Part shown: positions 25,224-34,484 of the stretch, piece by piece | Numbering within the stretch: position 1 is the stretch's first letter | Layout of the letters: each line of letters begins with the position of its first letter | From: Akkermansiaceae bacterium | Lineage (GTDB): Bacteria; Verrucomicrobiota; Verrucomicrobiia; Verrucomicrobiales; Akkermansiaceae | NCBI GenBank assembly: GCA_025363295.1 | Contig: JANYEC010000007.1 | Span: 1 to 64,000, forward strand | DNA: 64,000 bases | Reading direction: 5' to 3' | Position numbers and translations under genes: made by a program | The notes under the pieces: generated by a model | What the model was told of the DNA's origin: nothing | Seen by the model: the letters and a program-made list of their open reading frames with translations, nothing else | Database searches by the model: none

Positions 25224-27203
25224 ATGAAAATCGATGTCGTAACAGATACCTTTGCCCCAGACGTGAACGGAGTGGCGATGACTCTAGGGCGACTGTGTGA
25301 TGGGATGCGCAGGCGGGGCCACCGAGTGCATGTGATCCATACCGGGGGATTCGCCAAGCAGGGGGAAACATGTTCGCCCTCAGTTGCCCTTCCGGGATAT
25401 AAGGAAGTTAGAGTCGGATTGCCGGAGCCTTTCAAATTGCGCGCACGGTGGATGAAAAAACGTCCAGATGCGATTTACGTGGCGACGGAAAGCCCGCTTG
25501 GCAAGTCTGCTTTGAAAGCTGCCAATGCTCTGGGCATTCCGGTGGCAACTGGATTTCATACAAATTTTCATCAATACATGGAGCAATATCGCATGGGCGG
25601 ATTGCAACCCGTCGCGATGGCTTATCTGAAAAAATTCCACCAACGTGCAGACTGCACACTCACTCCTTCGCGCGATGTGATGGATAAACTGGTGGCTGAA
25701 GGATTTGAGAAAGTATATTTGTTAGGCAGAGGTGTGGATACTGAGCTGTATACCCCCGGAAAACGCAGTGATCGTCTCCGCTCCGAGTGGGGTGCCCGTG
25801 CTGGGGCACCTGTGGCCATGATCGTCGGGCGGGTGGCGGCCGAAAAAAACTTTGACCTTGCCATGATCACGTTCGAGCAATTGCGTCAGACGGTCCCTGA
25901 TGTGCAATGCGTGGTGGTGGGCGATGGACCGCTGAGAGAGAAATTGGCCGAAAGATATAACTGGGTGCATTTCGTGGGTGTCAAATTGGGAGAAGAATTG
26001 GCCCATCACTATGCATCTGCGGATGTGCTGATTTTCCCGAGTGAAACTGAGACATTCGGGAACGTGCTGCTAGAGGGCATGGCCAGTGGCTTAGTCACGG
26101 TTAGTTATGATTATGCGGCTTCTGCAGTTCACGTGAAATCAGGCGAAAATGGATTCAAGGCGGTTAAGGGAGATGCTGCGGAATTCGTGAAGCTCGCGGT
26201 ATGCGGGCTCAGCTTGCGCCCTAACCACGGCATGCGCCAGGCCGCGCGTGAAGCGGCACAAGCCCTAGGGTGGGATCAGGTGGTGAAGGAATTTGAGCAT
26301 CGCCTCAAGGATATTTCCATCAGCCGTCCGTCAAGCGCTGCGCCGTCCTACAAGCTCGGAAAGCGACCGAAGTATTCTTGCCGCACGGTTTTTCTATCAG
26401 ACATTCATCTCGGCACACCTGCTTGTAAAGCGAGCGAAGTTGTGGAGTTTCTCAAGCACATCCGCTGTGATAAGTTAGTGTTGAATGGGGATATCATCGA
26501 CGGTTGGGCATTGCGCCGGGGTGGTAAATGGAGCGGACGCCATAGCCGCGTGATCCGCAAAATCCTGAAGATGATCGAACGTGATAATACAGAAGTCATC
26601 TATCTGCGCGGCAACCATGATGATATTCTGGAACGTTTCCTGCCTCTAGCATTCGGGAAATTGAGAGTACTCAAAGAGCACATTCACACCACATTTGCCG
26701 GGCGCCGCTATTTGGTGGTGCATGGTGATGGATTCGACAGTGTATCCACCAATCACCGTTGGCTGGCATCACTGGGTGCCGTAGGTTATGACTTCCTACT
26801 GAAGGTAAACCGCTTTTACAATCAATGGCGGGCGTGGCGGGGGAAGGAATACTTTTCCCTCAGCAAACACGTGAAGTCGAAGGTGAAATCGGCAGTAAGC
26901 TTTGTGGACCGATACGAGCAACTCTTGCAGGAACTGGCCCGCCACAAGAAATGCGATGGAATCATCTGTGGCCACATTCACACACCCGAGGATAAGCAAG
27001 TGGGGGAGATACACTATCTCAACTCAGGCGACTGGGTTGAAAGCCTAACGGGAATCATTGAGCATCACGACGGCCAGATGGAACTAATCGAATATGAGAA
27101 GTTTATCAGGACGCTTACCCAAAGAATCCCTTCGCACACAGGGCTAAATCAAGGTAGCTTAGAATTTTCTAACGAAATACGAGAAACCGTCATCCGGGCC
27201 TAA
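25224..27203 (+). CDS. Fusion of GT4 glycosyltransferase and LpxH-like metallophosphoesterase
   Basis: Residues 1-370 form a GT-B glycosyltransferase of family 4: TDTFAPDVNGVAMTL at the start, GFHTNFHQY, GRVAAEKNFDLA and the donor-site FPSETETFGNVLLEGMASG near 275. A linker of about 20 residues follows. Residues 385-640 are a calcineurin-like phosphoesterase of the UDP-2,3-diacylglucosamine hydrolase type: FLSDIHLGTPA, NGDIIDGW, LRGNHDD, HGDGFD and GHIHTPE supply the two-metal ligands. The GT half resembles transferases that glycosylate diacylglycerol or phosphoinositides. I infer a coupled step in glycolipid synthesis; the substrates are unknown. There is no stop or frameshift at the junction. 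Confidence 0.87.
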   Translation: MKIDVVTDTFAPDVNGVAMTLGRLCDGMRRRGHRVHVIHTGGFAKQGETCSPSVALPGYKEVRVGLPEPFKLRARWMKKRPDAIYVATESPLGKSALKAANALGIPVATGFHTNFHQYMEQYRMGGLQPVAMAYLKKFHQRADCTLTPSRDVMDKLVAEGFEKVYLLGRGVDTELYTPGKRSDRLRSEWGARAGAPVAMIVGRVAAEKNFDLAMITFEQLRQTVPDVQCVVVGDGPLREKLAERYNWVHFVGVKLGEELAHHYASADVLIFPSETETFGNVLLEGMASGLVTVSYDYAASAVHVKSGENGFKAVKGDAAEFVKLAVCGLSLRPNHGMRQAAREAAQALGWDQVVKEFEHRLKDISISRPSSAAPSYKLGKRPKYSCRTVFLSDIHLGTPACKASEVVEFLKHIRCDKLVLNGDIIDGWALRRGGKWSGRHSRVIRKILKMIERDNTEVIYLRGNHDDILERFLPLAFGKLRVLKEHIHTTFAGRRYLVVHGDGFDSVSTNHRWLASLGAVGYDFLLKVNRFYNQWRAWRGKEYFSLSKHVKSKVKSAVSFVDRYEQLLQELARHKKCDGIICGHIHTPEDKQVGEIHYLNSGDWVESLTGIIEHHDGQMELIEYEKFIRTLTQRIPSHTGLNQGSLEFSNEIRETVIRA

Positions 27204-27216
27204 CAACTTTTACGCC

Positions 27217-27726
27217 TCATTTGGCATTGAGGATCTTAAGCACATCTTCCGCTTGCTTGTCGGTGGCTGCACTTAGGTCACGCCAAACCAGTTTCCCGTT
27301 TTTGAAAAGGAAAGCCTGCCGTTTAGAGAATCCCATCGCGTTGGGCACCCCGAAGGCATTTACAACTTTACCATCCGAATCCGCTAGAAGATCGAAGGGC
27401 AGTTTGTATTTGTCCTTAAAGGCTTTCTGCGCAGGAACCTTGTCCATGCTTACACCAAAAATCTTGACGCCTTTGTCGGTGAGAGCCGCATAAGAATCTC
27501 GAAGGCTGCACGCCTGCTTGGTGCAGCCGGGGGTATCGGCTTTCGGATAAAAGTAAACTAGCAGATAACCAGCACTTCCAACTTCGGCGAGTTTCACGGC
27601 GTGATCGTCTTGGTTCTTTTGTTCAATGACGGGCAGGGCGGCCCCGACGTCCAATGGCTCGGCCAGTGCGGCACTGGAGAAGATTCCTGCGGAGATGGTG
27701 GTGAGAATTTGAGAGATCGCTTTCAT
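27217..27726 (-). CDS. Exported peroxiredoxin, BCP type
   Basis: The start ATG at 27726 gives a signal peptide ending SSAALAEP, so the 169-aa enzyme is probably periplasmic. The catalytic Cys68 lies in FYPKADTPGCTKQAC, with the resolving Cys73 five residues later, as in atypical 2-Cys Bcp/PrxQ enzymes. It reduces peroxides with thiol electrons; the DsbD-like protein at 61.4 kb could supply reducing power in the periplasm (inference). It converges with the glycosyltransferase fusion, 13 nt apart. Confidence 0.9.
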   Translation of the reverse strand: MKAISQILTTISAGIFSSAALAEPLDVGAALPVIEQKNQDDHAVKLAEVGSAGYLLVYFYPKADTPGCTKQACSLRDSYAALTDKGVKIFGVSMDKVPAQKAFKDKYKLPFDLLADSDGKVVNAFGVPNAMGFSKRQAFLFKNGKLVWRDLSAATDKQAEDVLKILNAK

Positions 27727-27880
27727 GATGTGGAACCTTACAGCATCTCTGAGATACGCAACCCATTGTTGCGTCAAAAGTCCGTTTTTTACATGCACCC
27801 AAGCGGCAATCGGCCGCAAAAATTCCGGGAAATTGTGTCTTGAACCTCGCCCCGAATCGGAAGCACTATGCCTTTAGGAC

Positions 27881-29647
27881 ATGCCAAAAGCCGGAATTCA
27901 GCCAGAAGTGATCTATGAGGGAATCCCCGCCTCTCCCGGGATTGCCATTGCTCCGGTTCATGTCGTAGCGCGGGGATTCACGGCTCCTGAGATTTATGAA
28001 ATCACCGAAGCCGAGGTCAGCCGTGAACAAGAACGCTTTAAAGCAGCGCTTGAAGCGACTAAGCGCCAATTGATCGAATTACAAAGTCGTCTTGAAGATC
28101 TCGCCGGAGACAACGAGGCGGGAATTTTTGAGGCTCACGTCATGATTTTGGAAGATCGCTCGGTCGTGGATCGAGTGCACAATGCCATTGCCAGCCGCCA
28201 ACAGAACGCCGAATATGCGTTTTATGCGGTGATGCAAAATTTCCTCGAAGCGATGAGGCGCATTCCCGATCCCTATCTGCGGGAGCGTACCGTGGACATT
28301 GAGGATGTGGCCCAGCGGGTGCTGAGAAATTTCAGTGACGATGGCGACAGTCGCCCACAGGGCCCTGATGTTTCGCACATCCTCGTGGCCTATGATTTGG
28401 CGCCCTCGGACACCGCCTCGATGAATCGAAAGCACGTGCTCGGATTTGCAACCGAACAGGGTAGCGTTAATTCACACACGGCGATTCTCGCACGGGCTTT
28501 TGGTATTCCCGCCGTCGTGGGACTTGAGGGAGTCGTGATCGACGTGATCGCCCTCGCTCCGGCGATCCTCGATGGTTATACCGGCAAACTTATTCTTCAT
28601 CCCACCGCCGAGACGTTAGAGCGCTACAAAAGTCTCAGTGACATCAAAGCCAAAGTCCGCAGCTCTCTCGAGGCGATGCGCGGTGCCGCGACCGCGACGG
28701 TGGATGGTCGCGAGCTAACTGTTTCGGCGAATATCGAGATCATTGAAGAATTGCCTTTGGTGAAACGCAGTGGAGCCAAAGGCATCGGACTCTATCGGAC
28801 GGAGTTCCTTCTCCTCAATGGCGAGGAGATGCCGGACGAAAAACGTCAGACCGAAGTTTATTCTCGGGTCGCTTCGGAAATGCAGCCGCACACCGTGATC
28901 ATTCGCACGCTTGATGCCGGCGGTGATAAATTACCCGTGGAGCCGCTAACCGATCCCGAGCCTAACCCATTTCTCGGCTGGCGGGGCATTCGGGTTTCGT
29001 TAGCGCGTCCAGCGATGTTTCGTGAACAAATTCGGGCCATCTTGCGGGCGAGTGCATTCGGTAAAGTTGCTGTGATGTTTCCCATGATCTCCGGTCTATC
29101 CGAAGTTTGGCGGAGCAAAGAAATGGTCCGGCGTTGCATGGATGAGCTAGATAAGGAAGGGGTAGCGTTTGATGAACACCTGCCGGTAGGGATCATGATC
29201 GAAGTTCCCGCCGCTGCCATTTGTGCAGATATTCTTGCGCCAGAAGTGGACTTCTTTTCTATCGGCACCAATGATCTCATTCAATACACCGTCGCCGCAG
29301 ACCGCGTGAATCCGCACGTCGCGGAGCTCTATCGCCCCACCCACCCGGCGGTCATTCGTCTGATCAAACGGACCATCGATGCCGCGACGGACAACGGGAT
29401 CTGGACGGGAATCTGCGGCGAAATGGCAGGAGACATTCGCCTAACACCCTTGCTCATCGGTTTGGGTGTAGAGGAGTTATCGGTGGGGCCCCAACAGGTG
29501 CCTAGGGTCGGCCATGCGATCCGTTCATTAAGTTATGCCGAGTGCGCGGCTATGTCAGACGAAGCCTTGCGACACACGCGTAGCCAAGGGATTCTCGACC
29601 TATCCATGTCCCTCGCCCGCAAGCATTATGGAAATCTGCTGGATTGA
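27881..29647 (+). CDS. ptsI: Phosphoenolpyruvate-protein phosphotransferase (PTS enzyme I)
   Basis: The 588-aa protein has the N-terminal phosphohistidine domain, with His199 in GSVNSHTAILARAFGIPAVV. The C-terminal PEP-binding TIM barrel contains GLYRTEFLLL, RTLDAGGDK, PNPFLGWRGIR, FFSIGTNDLIQY and the active Cys in GICGEMAGD. The usual GGRTSH context of the His reads GSVNSH here. No HPr or EII genes are nearby. Verrucomicrobia commonly have incomplete PTS used for regulation; whether this is a sugar transporter part cannot be told here. Confidence 0.93.
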   Translation: MPKAGIQPEVIYEGIPASPGIAIAPVHVVARGFTAPEIYEITEAEVSREQERFKAALEATKRQLIELQSRLEDLAGDNEAGIFEAHVMILEDRSVVDRVHNAIASRQQNAEYAFYAVMQNFLEAMRRIPDPYLRERTVDIEDVAQRVLRNFSDDGDSRPQGPDVSHILVAYDLAPSDTASMNRKHVLGFATEQGSVNSHTAILARAFGIPAVVGLEGVVIDVIALAPAILDGYTGKLILHPTAETLERYKSLSDIKAKVRSSLEAMRGAATATVDGRELTVSANIEIIEELPLVKRSGAKGIGLYRTEFLLLNGEEMPDEKRQTEVYSRVASEMQPHTVIIRTLDAGGDKLPVEPLTDPEPNPFLGWRGIRVSLARPAMFREQIRAILRASAFGKVAVMFPMISGLSEVWRSKEMVRRCMDELDKEGVAFDEHLPVGIMIEVPAAAICADILAPEVDFFSIGTNDLIQYTVAADRVNPHVAELYRPTHPAVIRLIKRTIDAATDNGIWTGICGEMAGDIRLTPLLIGLGVEELSVGPQQVPRVGHAIRSLSYAECAAMSDEALRHTRSQGILDLSMSLARKHYGNLLD

Positions 29648-29767
29648 GTGCGCAAGCAAGCGATTGGGCGGATGATTAAAATCCGGCGTAATTTTCCCCG
29701 TCATCTCGCGGAAATATGTCAGTGTTTCCGTTTGACCTGAGGTGAATCGCATCAAAGGTAAGGCACC

Positions 29768-30835
29768 ATGATTGATCCACTTTTTCAAACTCTCAAAGCC
29801 GGAGCCTTTACGTTTCCCAACCGAATTGTGATGGCTCCGCTCACCCGGACACGCGCATCCGCCGGGCGGGTCCCGAATGCGATGATGGCGGAGTACTATG
29901 CCCAGCGTAGTTCGTTTGGGATGATTCTCTCAGAAGCGACCTCCATCTCGCCGCAGGGCGTGGGCTATCCGAACACGCCGGGCATTTGGTCCGCAGAACA
30001 GGTGGAAGGGTGGAAGTTGGTGACGCAGGCTGTGCACGATGTCGGCGGACAGATTCTACTCCAACTTTGGCACGTGGGTCGCATTTCGGACCCAATCTAT
30101 CTGAATGGAGACTTGCCGGTTGCGCCCAGCGCGATCGCGGCGGAAGGCCATGTCAGTTTGATTCGACCAATGAAAAATTTCGTCACTCCCCGCGCGCTGT
30201 CGTTAGAGGAACTTCCGGGGATCATCGACGATTATCGCCGCGCTGCGGAAAACGCGAAAGCCGCCGGGTTCGACGGTGTTGAGATTCATGGTGCAAACGG
30301 ATATTTGCTGGACCAGTTTCTTCAGGACTCCTCTAACAAACGCATAGATGAATATGGTGGCTCCATCGAAAACCGCGCGCGTCTAATGTTAGAGGTGTCC
30401 GATGCGGTCATCTCCGTCTGGGGTTCGGATCGCGTGGGAATGCATCTCGCTCCTCGCGGTGATGCCCATGGTGTGGGTGACTCGAACATCTCGGCGGTTT
30501 TCCATCACGTTGCGAGCGAACTCGGAAAACGAAAGATTGCCTTCATTTGTGCTCGTGAGTCTTTCGACAATCCCGCGCTCGGCCCATCCCTGAAGGATTC
30601 GTTCGGTGGGGTTTACATTGCTAACGAAAGCTTCTCCGCAGAAAGCGCCCGTGCAGCCATCCGGTCAGGCGCGGTGGATGCGGTGGCATGGGGTAAGGCC
30701 GCCATCGCCAATCCCGATCTGGTAGAACGCTTCAGAACAGGAGCGCCCTTGAACGATCCCGATCCTTCCACTTTTTACGCCGATGGCCCGGCCGGCTACA
30801 CGGACTATCCATTTCTCGAAACCACAAACGCCTGA
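29768..30835 (+). CDS. Ene-reductase, Old Yellow Enzyme family
   Basis: This 355-aa FMN-dependent TIM barrel resembles NemA/XenB alkene reductases. Motifs include FPNRIVMAPLTRTRA near the N-terminus, LQLWHVGRIS, GVEIHGANGYLLDQFLQD, YGGSIENRARL and the C-terminal YTDYPFL. The active-site Tyr/His pair typical of the family is compatible with HGANGY. It reduces electrophilic alkenes or nitro compounds with NAD(P)H. A flavin reductase gene begins 7 nt after its stop, which suggests a co-transcribed redox pair. Confidence 0.9.
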   Translation: MIDPLFQTLKAGAFTFPNRIVMAPLTRTRASAGRVPNAMMAEYYAQRSSFGMILSEATSISPQGVGYPNTPGIWSAEQVEGWKLVTQAVHDVGGQILLQLWHVGRISDPIYLNGDLPVAPSAIAAEGHVSLIRPMKNFVTPRALSLEELPGIIDDYRRAAENAKAAGFDGVEIHGANGYLLDQFLQDSSNKRIDEYGGSIENRARLMLEVSDAVISVWGSDRVGMHLAPRGDAHGVGDSNISAVFHHVASELGKRKIAFICARESFDNPALGPSLKDSFGGVYIANESFSAESARAAIRSGAVDAVAWGKAAIANPDLVERFRTGAPLNDPDPSTFYADGPAGYTDYPFLETTNA

Positions 30836-30842
30836 ATCTATC

Positions 30843-31412
30843 ATGACACGTCCACGCATACTTGTATTCAGCGGTAGCCTTCGCGCCGCATCCTACAATC
30901 AGAAACTTGCTGCCATCGCCGCGAATGCTGCACGTGATGTCGGTGCTGAAGTCACGCTGATCTCGCTCCGGGATTTTCGCATGCCTTTGTTTGATGAAGA
31001 TCTAGAAGCAGAACAGGGCATGCCAGAAGCTGCTCAAAAACTGAAAGCCCTTTTTGCCTCCCATGACGGGCTGATCATCGCATCACCTGAGTATAACAGC
31101 ACGATCACCGCAGCATTGAAGAATGCGATTGATTGGGTGTCACGCTCGACATCGCCGGATGAAAAACCGCTCTTGGTTCTCAGTGGAAAAAAAGCTGCCA
31201 TTCTATCAGCTTCACCTGGTGGCTATGGAGGAGCGCGCAGTCTAGTCCAGCTACGTCCGTTTTTGGAAAACATTCATATCACGGTGATTCCGGAGCAGGT
31301 CAGTGTTGGGAAGGCTTACGAGGCATTCACTGAAGATGGGCATTTGATAGATCCGACGCAAACCGCCGCGATCCATGATATGGCCGTGAAACTGGTCGCT
31401 AGTTTCGCCTGA
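30843..31412 (+). CDS. NADPH-dependent FMN reductase
   Basis: The ATG at 30843 gives a 189-aa flavodoxin-like protein. It opens RILVFSGSLRAASYNQKLA (the phosphate loop for FMN) and has SPEYNSTITAALKNAIDW near 80-97 and the glycine-rich SASPGGYGGARSLVQLR. It matches the azoreductase/chromate reductase group (ArsH/YieF-like). Its tight spacing after the OYE gene suggests it either supplies reduced flavin or acts on the same xenobiotics. Confidence 0.9.
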   Translation: MTRPRILVFSGSLRAASYNQKLAAIAANAARDVGAEVTLISLRDFRMPLFDEDLEAEQGMPEAAQKLKALFASHDGLIIASPEYNSTITAALKNAIDWVSRSTSPDEKPLLVLSGKKAAILSASPGGYGGARSLVQLRPFLENIHITVIPEQVSVGKAYEAFTEDGHLIDPTQTAAIHDMAVKLVASFA

Positions 31413-31476
31413 CCATACCAAACAACTGGCTGGATTTTTAATCGCGTGAACGTTGCGGATATCGCAAAGTCCGTGC

Positions 31477-31875
31477 ATGAGCGAAATGAAAGCGGAGACG
31501 CATCTGAAATCAATGGGCTACCTTTTGTGGATTTTCGGATTCACCGGTGCGCACCGTTTTTATTTTGGCAAGCCTGTCACCGGGGCAATCTGGCTTTTCA
31601 CCGGTGGATTGTTAGGCGTCGGCTGGTTGATCGATCTCTTTTTGATTCCCGGGATGTATCGCAACGCAAATCACCGTTTCACTGCAGGGACTTACGACTA
31701 CTCATTGGCGTGGATTTTTCAGACCTTTTTTGGGGTCTTTGGCATCCACCGTTTTTACATGGGCAAGATCGGCACCGGGATTATCTGGCTCCTCACAGGC
31801 GGCCTATTTCTCGTCGGCTGGATCTATGATTTTTTTACTCTCAACGAGCAGGTGGATGAACTGAATCGCAGATGA
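31477..31875 (+). CDS. Membrane protein with two tandem TM2 domains
   Basis: I start at MSEMKAETHLKSMGY (132 aa). The TM2 pattern of FG-x2-G-x-HRFY-x-GK followed by two helices and a GW-x2-D turn occurs twice. The first is GFTGAHRFYFGKPVTG to GVGWLIDLF (residues 20-55); the second is GVFGIHRFYMGKIGTG to LVGWIYDFF (80-120). Duplication gives four helices. TM2 proteins are of unclear role, possibly in membrane signalling. It converges with dnaN 12 nt away. Confidence 0.82.
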   Translation: MSEMKAETHLKSMGYLLWIFGFTGAHRFYFGKPVTGAIWLFTGGLLGVGWLIDLFLIPGMYRNANHRFTAGTYDYSLAWIFQTFFGVFGIHRFYMGKIGTGIIWLLTGGLFLVGWIYDFFTLNEQVDELNRR

Positions 31876-31887
31876 AGCCTGCTAGAA

Positions 31888-32997
31888 TCAGTTCGTCACT
31901 CGCATCGGCATGAGGACGTATAGGAAAGTGCCTTCGATGCGAAGAACTCCGGGGCTCATTTCATCAATGAGATCCAGATAGATATCGGAGGTGTCCAAGG
32001 CGCGAAGCGGTGCCTGAAGGAACTCTGGGTTGAAAGCGATTTGCATCGGCGGGCCTTGGTAGATCACGTCCATCGATTCCTGCGCTTCACCAACGTCGGG
32101 TGAGTTCGCAGTGACTTCGATGTGATTCTCACTGAAGACGAGTTTGACGGAGTTTGACTTGTCCGAGGAGAGCAGGGAAACGCGGCGGACGGTTTCTAGC
32201 AGAGCCTCGCGGGAAATCACCACGCGCTCATTGCTGTCGCCCGGAATGACCTGACGATAGTTCGGATAGTTCCCTTCGATTAGCTTGCTGGCGAGCAGGC
32301 TGTCACCGACAGTGAAGGAAATCTGGCTGTCACTCAGCTTGACGATCACCTCGCCGGCATCACCGAGAAGGCGCTGAAGTTCTTGGACGGCCTTGGTCGG
32401 AATGATGACGTCGGTTTCGTGGGAAGCGGGGAATTCGAGGTCGGCATCGACCATCGCGAGTCGGCGTCCGTCGGTGGCCACGAGGGTCATTTTGCCATCG
32501 CGAAATGAAGTGAAAATCCCGTTGAGCACGTAGCGTGTCTCGTCGGTGGAAATGGCGTAAGAAGTCTTTTTGAGGCCATCGCGGAGGGTGGCCTGTGGTA
32601 TTTTAAAAACCTTGGCTCCCTCAAAATCCGGGAGTGGCGGGAATTCCGCTTCACCGAGGCCGATGATTTTGAAAAACGATGGGCCGCAACGAATGGAGGC
32701 GTGGTTTTTCGCGTCCACGGAAACTTCCACTTCACTGGCGGGCAATTCGCGGATGATGCTCACAAGGCGCTTTGCGGGCAGAGTCGTGGCTCCTTCTTTT
32801 TCGACTTGGGCCTCGACGGAGCCAGTGATCCCGACGTCCAAATCGGTAGTCGTGAACTGGATGCGACCATCCTTGGCCACGATCAAGACGTTTGAGAGAA
32901 TCGGCAGGGTCGTGCGTGAGCTGACCACATGCTGGACCTTTTGTAGGCCGTCGAGAAATGCTTCCTTGGAGATGCGAAACTTCATAGCTGTTGCCAT
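31888..32997 (-). CDS. dnaN: DNA polymerase III beta subunit (sliding clamp)
   Basis: DnaN is the ring clamp that tethers the replicative polymerase. The 369-aa protein starts MATAMKFRISKEAFLDGLQ; the inner Met (32985) is an alternative start. Three repeated clamp domains are present, and the C-terminus ends in LYVLMPMRVTN, resembling the usual MPMR-x-x end. It follows dnaA by 62 nt in the same direction, the classic dnaA-dnaN order near replication origins. Confidence 0.95.
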   Translation of the reverse strand: MATAMKFRISKEAFLDGLQKVQHVVSSRTTLPILSNVLIVAKDGRIQFTTTDLDVGITGSVEAQVEKEGATTLPAKRLVSIIRELPASEVEVSVDAKNHASIRCGPSFFKIIGLGEAEFPPLPDFEGAKVFKIPQATLRDGLKKTSYAISTDETRYVLNGIFTSFRDGKMTLVATDGRRLAMVDADLEFPASHETDVIIPTKAVQELQRLLGDAGEVIVKLSDSQISFTVGDSLLASKLIEGNYPNYRQVIPGDSNERVVISREALLETVRRVSLLSSDKSNSVKLVFSENHIEVTANSPDVGEAQESMDVIYQGPPMQIAFNPEFLQAPLRALDTSDIYLDLIDEMSPGVLRIEGTFLYVLMPMRVTN

Positions 32998-33059
32998 GGA
33001 GTTTCTGTTTTCGCTGCGCCTTGGCAAGCCTTCTGTGAAGTTTCCTGAACCGAATGTTT

Positions 33060-34484
33060 TTAGCGCCGGAGTTGGGACTCAATCCGGGCGATGGATTCTT
33101 TCAATCCGGGCTCGTCGCTAATCCGCTCGGTCACTTTTTTGCAGGCGTGGATCACGGTCCCATGATCGCGGCCACCGAAAGCCTCGCCGATTTCCATGAG
33201 CGAGCCCTTGGTGAGTGAACGGCTGAGAAACATAGCGACTTGGCGGGGAAAGGCGATGCTGGCAGGGCGGCGGCGGCTAGTCATGTCGGCCAAGCGGACG
33301 TCGAAATGCTCGGCGACCACTTTTTGGATAGAGTCGATGCTGACTTGGCGGCTCGCCTCCTCGCGGATGAGGTCGCGCAGCAGGTGCTCGACTTTTTCGA
33401 CGGTCACACTTTCTCCGGCGAGCGACGCGTAAGTGGCCACCCGCATGAGGGCACCTTCGAGGCGGCGGACGTTGGTTCGGATTTTTTCGGCGAGGAAACT
33501 CAGGATGGACTCGTCCACGCGAATTTTCCAATCGAGCGATTTTTTCTTGAGAATGGCCATCCGCGTTTCCATCTGCGGCGGCTGAATTTCTACGGTGAGC
33601 CCACACTCGAACCGGGAAATGAGACGCGGCTCGAGGCTCTTGATTTCGCAGGCTGGGCGGTCACAAGTGAGGACGACTTGGTTGCGGCCATCCAGCAGGG
33701 TGTTGAAAGTGTGGAAAAATTCCTCCTGCGAGCGTTCCTTACCGGCGAGAAATTGAACATCGTCGATGAGCAGCACATCCGAGCTGCGGTAGCGGCGGCG
33801 GAATTTTTCGATGTCGCCACGGCGCACGGAGTCGATGAATTCGTTCGTGAATTTTTCGCACGTTAGATAGATCACTCGGGAACCCGGTTGGCGGCGGAGC
33901 AACTCCTGGCCGATCGCCTGCATGAGGTGGGTTTTACCCAGTCCCGGGCCGCCGTAGATGAAGAGTGGATTGTAACCGATGCCGGATTTTTTAGCGACCG
34001 CTTCCGATGCGGCGTGGGCGAATTGGCTGTTCGCGCCGACGACAAAACTGGCGAAGGTGTGCGCCGGATTTAAGCCAGCGATTTTAATGCGTTTGTCGAG
34101 TGCCTCTCCCTCAAGTGTGGCCGCTTTTGTGGGGCGAAAGTGCGAGCTGCTAGAATTTGAGTGGCCGTTTTCAGGGGAAGACAAGTTCTCGCTAACCGTC
34201 ACTCGCACTTCACGTACGTCTTCAAAGACTCCGGTGACTGCCATGGTTAGTTCTGGCAGATAATTTGTCTCGATCCAGACCTGATGAATTTCACCAGGAA
34301 CGGCAATTGAGCCCACGTCATCTTCCACGCCCATCCAGTTAGCGTTGCCGAACCAGCGCTGAAAAGCATCTGGACTTACCATGACGCGCAAGGCCTCACA
34401 AACCTCCGTCCAGCCTCGGCCATTCGCCGCACACTCTTCGGGTTCGATCATCATCTCCTGCGCTGCCATATCCTCGGATTCCAT
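33060..34484 (-). CDS. dnaA: Chromosomal replication initiator DnaA
   Basis: I start at MESEDMAAQEMMIEPEE (474 aa); the open frame upstream adds 41 residues without homology. Domain I spans roughly residues 20-90, followed by a Ser-rich linker. The AAA+ domain has Walker A GGPGLGKTH near 180, Walker B LLIDDVQFLAGKE and RLISRFECG. The C-terminal DNA-binding domain contains the signature of DnaA-box recognition, GGRDHGTVIHACKKV. It binds the origin and loads the helicase. dnaN follows; recF and gyrB do not. Confidence 0.96.
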   Translation of the reverse strand: MESEDMAAQEMMIEPEECAANGRGWTEVCEALRVMVSPDAFQRWFGNANWMGVEDDVGSIAVPGEIHQVWIETNYLPELTMAVTGVFEDVREVRVTVSENLSSPENGHSNSSSSHFRPTKAATLEGEALDKRIKIAGLNPAHTFASFVVGANSQFAHAASEAVAKKSGIGYNPLFIYGGPGLGKTHLMQAIGQELLRRQPGSRVIYLTCEKFTNEFIDSVRRGDIEKFRRRYRSSDVLLIDDVQFLAGKERSQEEFFHTFNTLLDGRNQVVLTCDRPACEIKSLEPRLISRFECGLTVEIQPPQMETRMAILKKKSLDWKIRVDESILSFLAEKIRTNVRRLEGALMRVATYASLAGESVTVEKVEHLLRDLIREEASRQVSIDSIQKVVAEHFDVRLADMTSRRRPASIAFPRQVAMFLSRSLTKGSLMEIGEAFGGRDHGTVIHACKKVTERISDEPGLKESIARIESQLRR

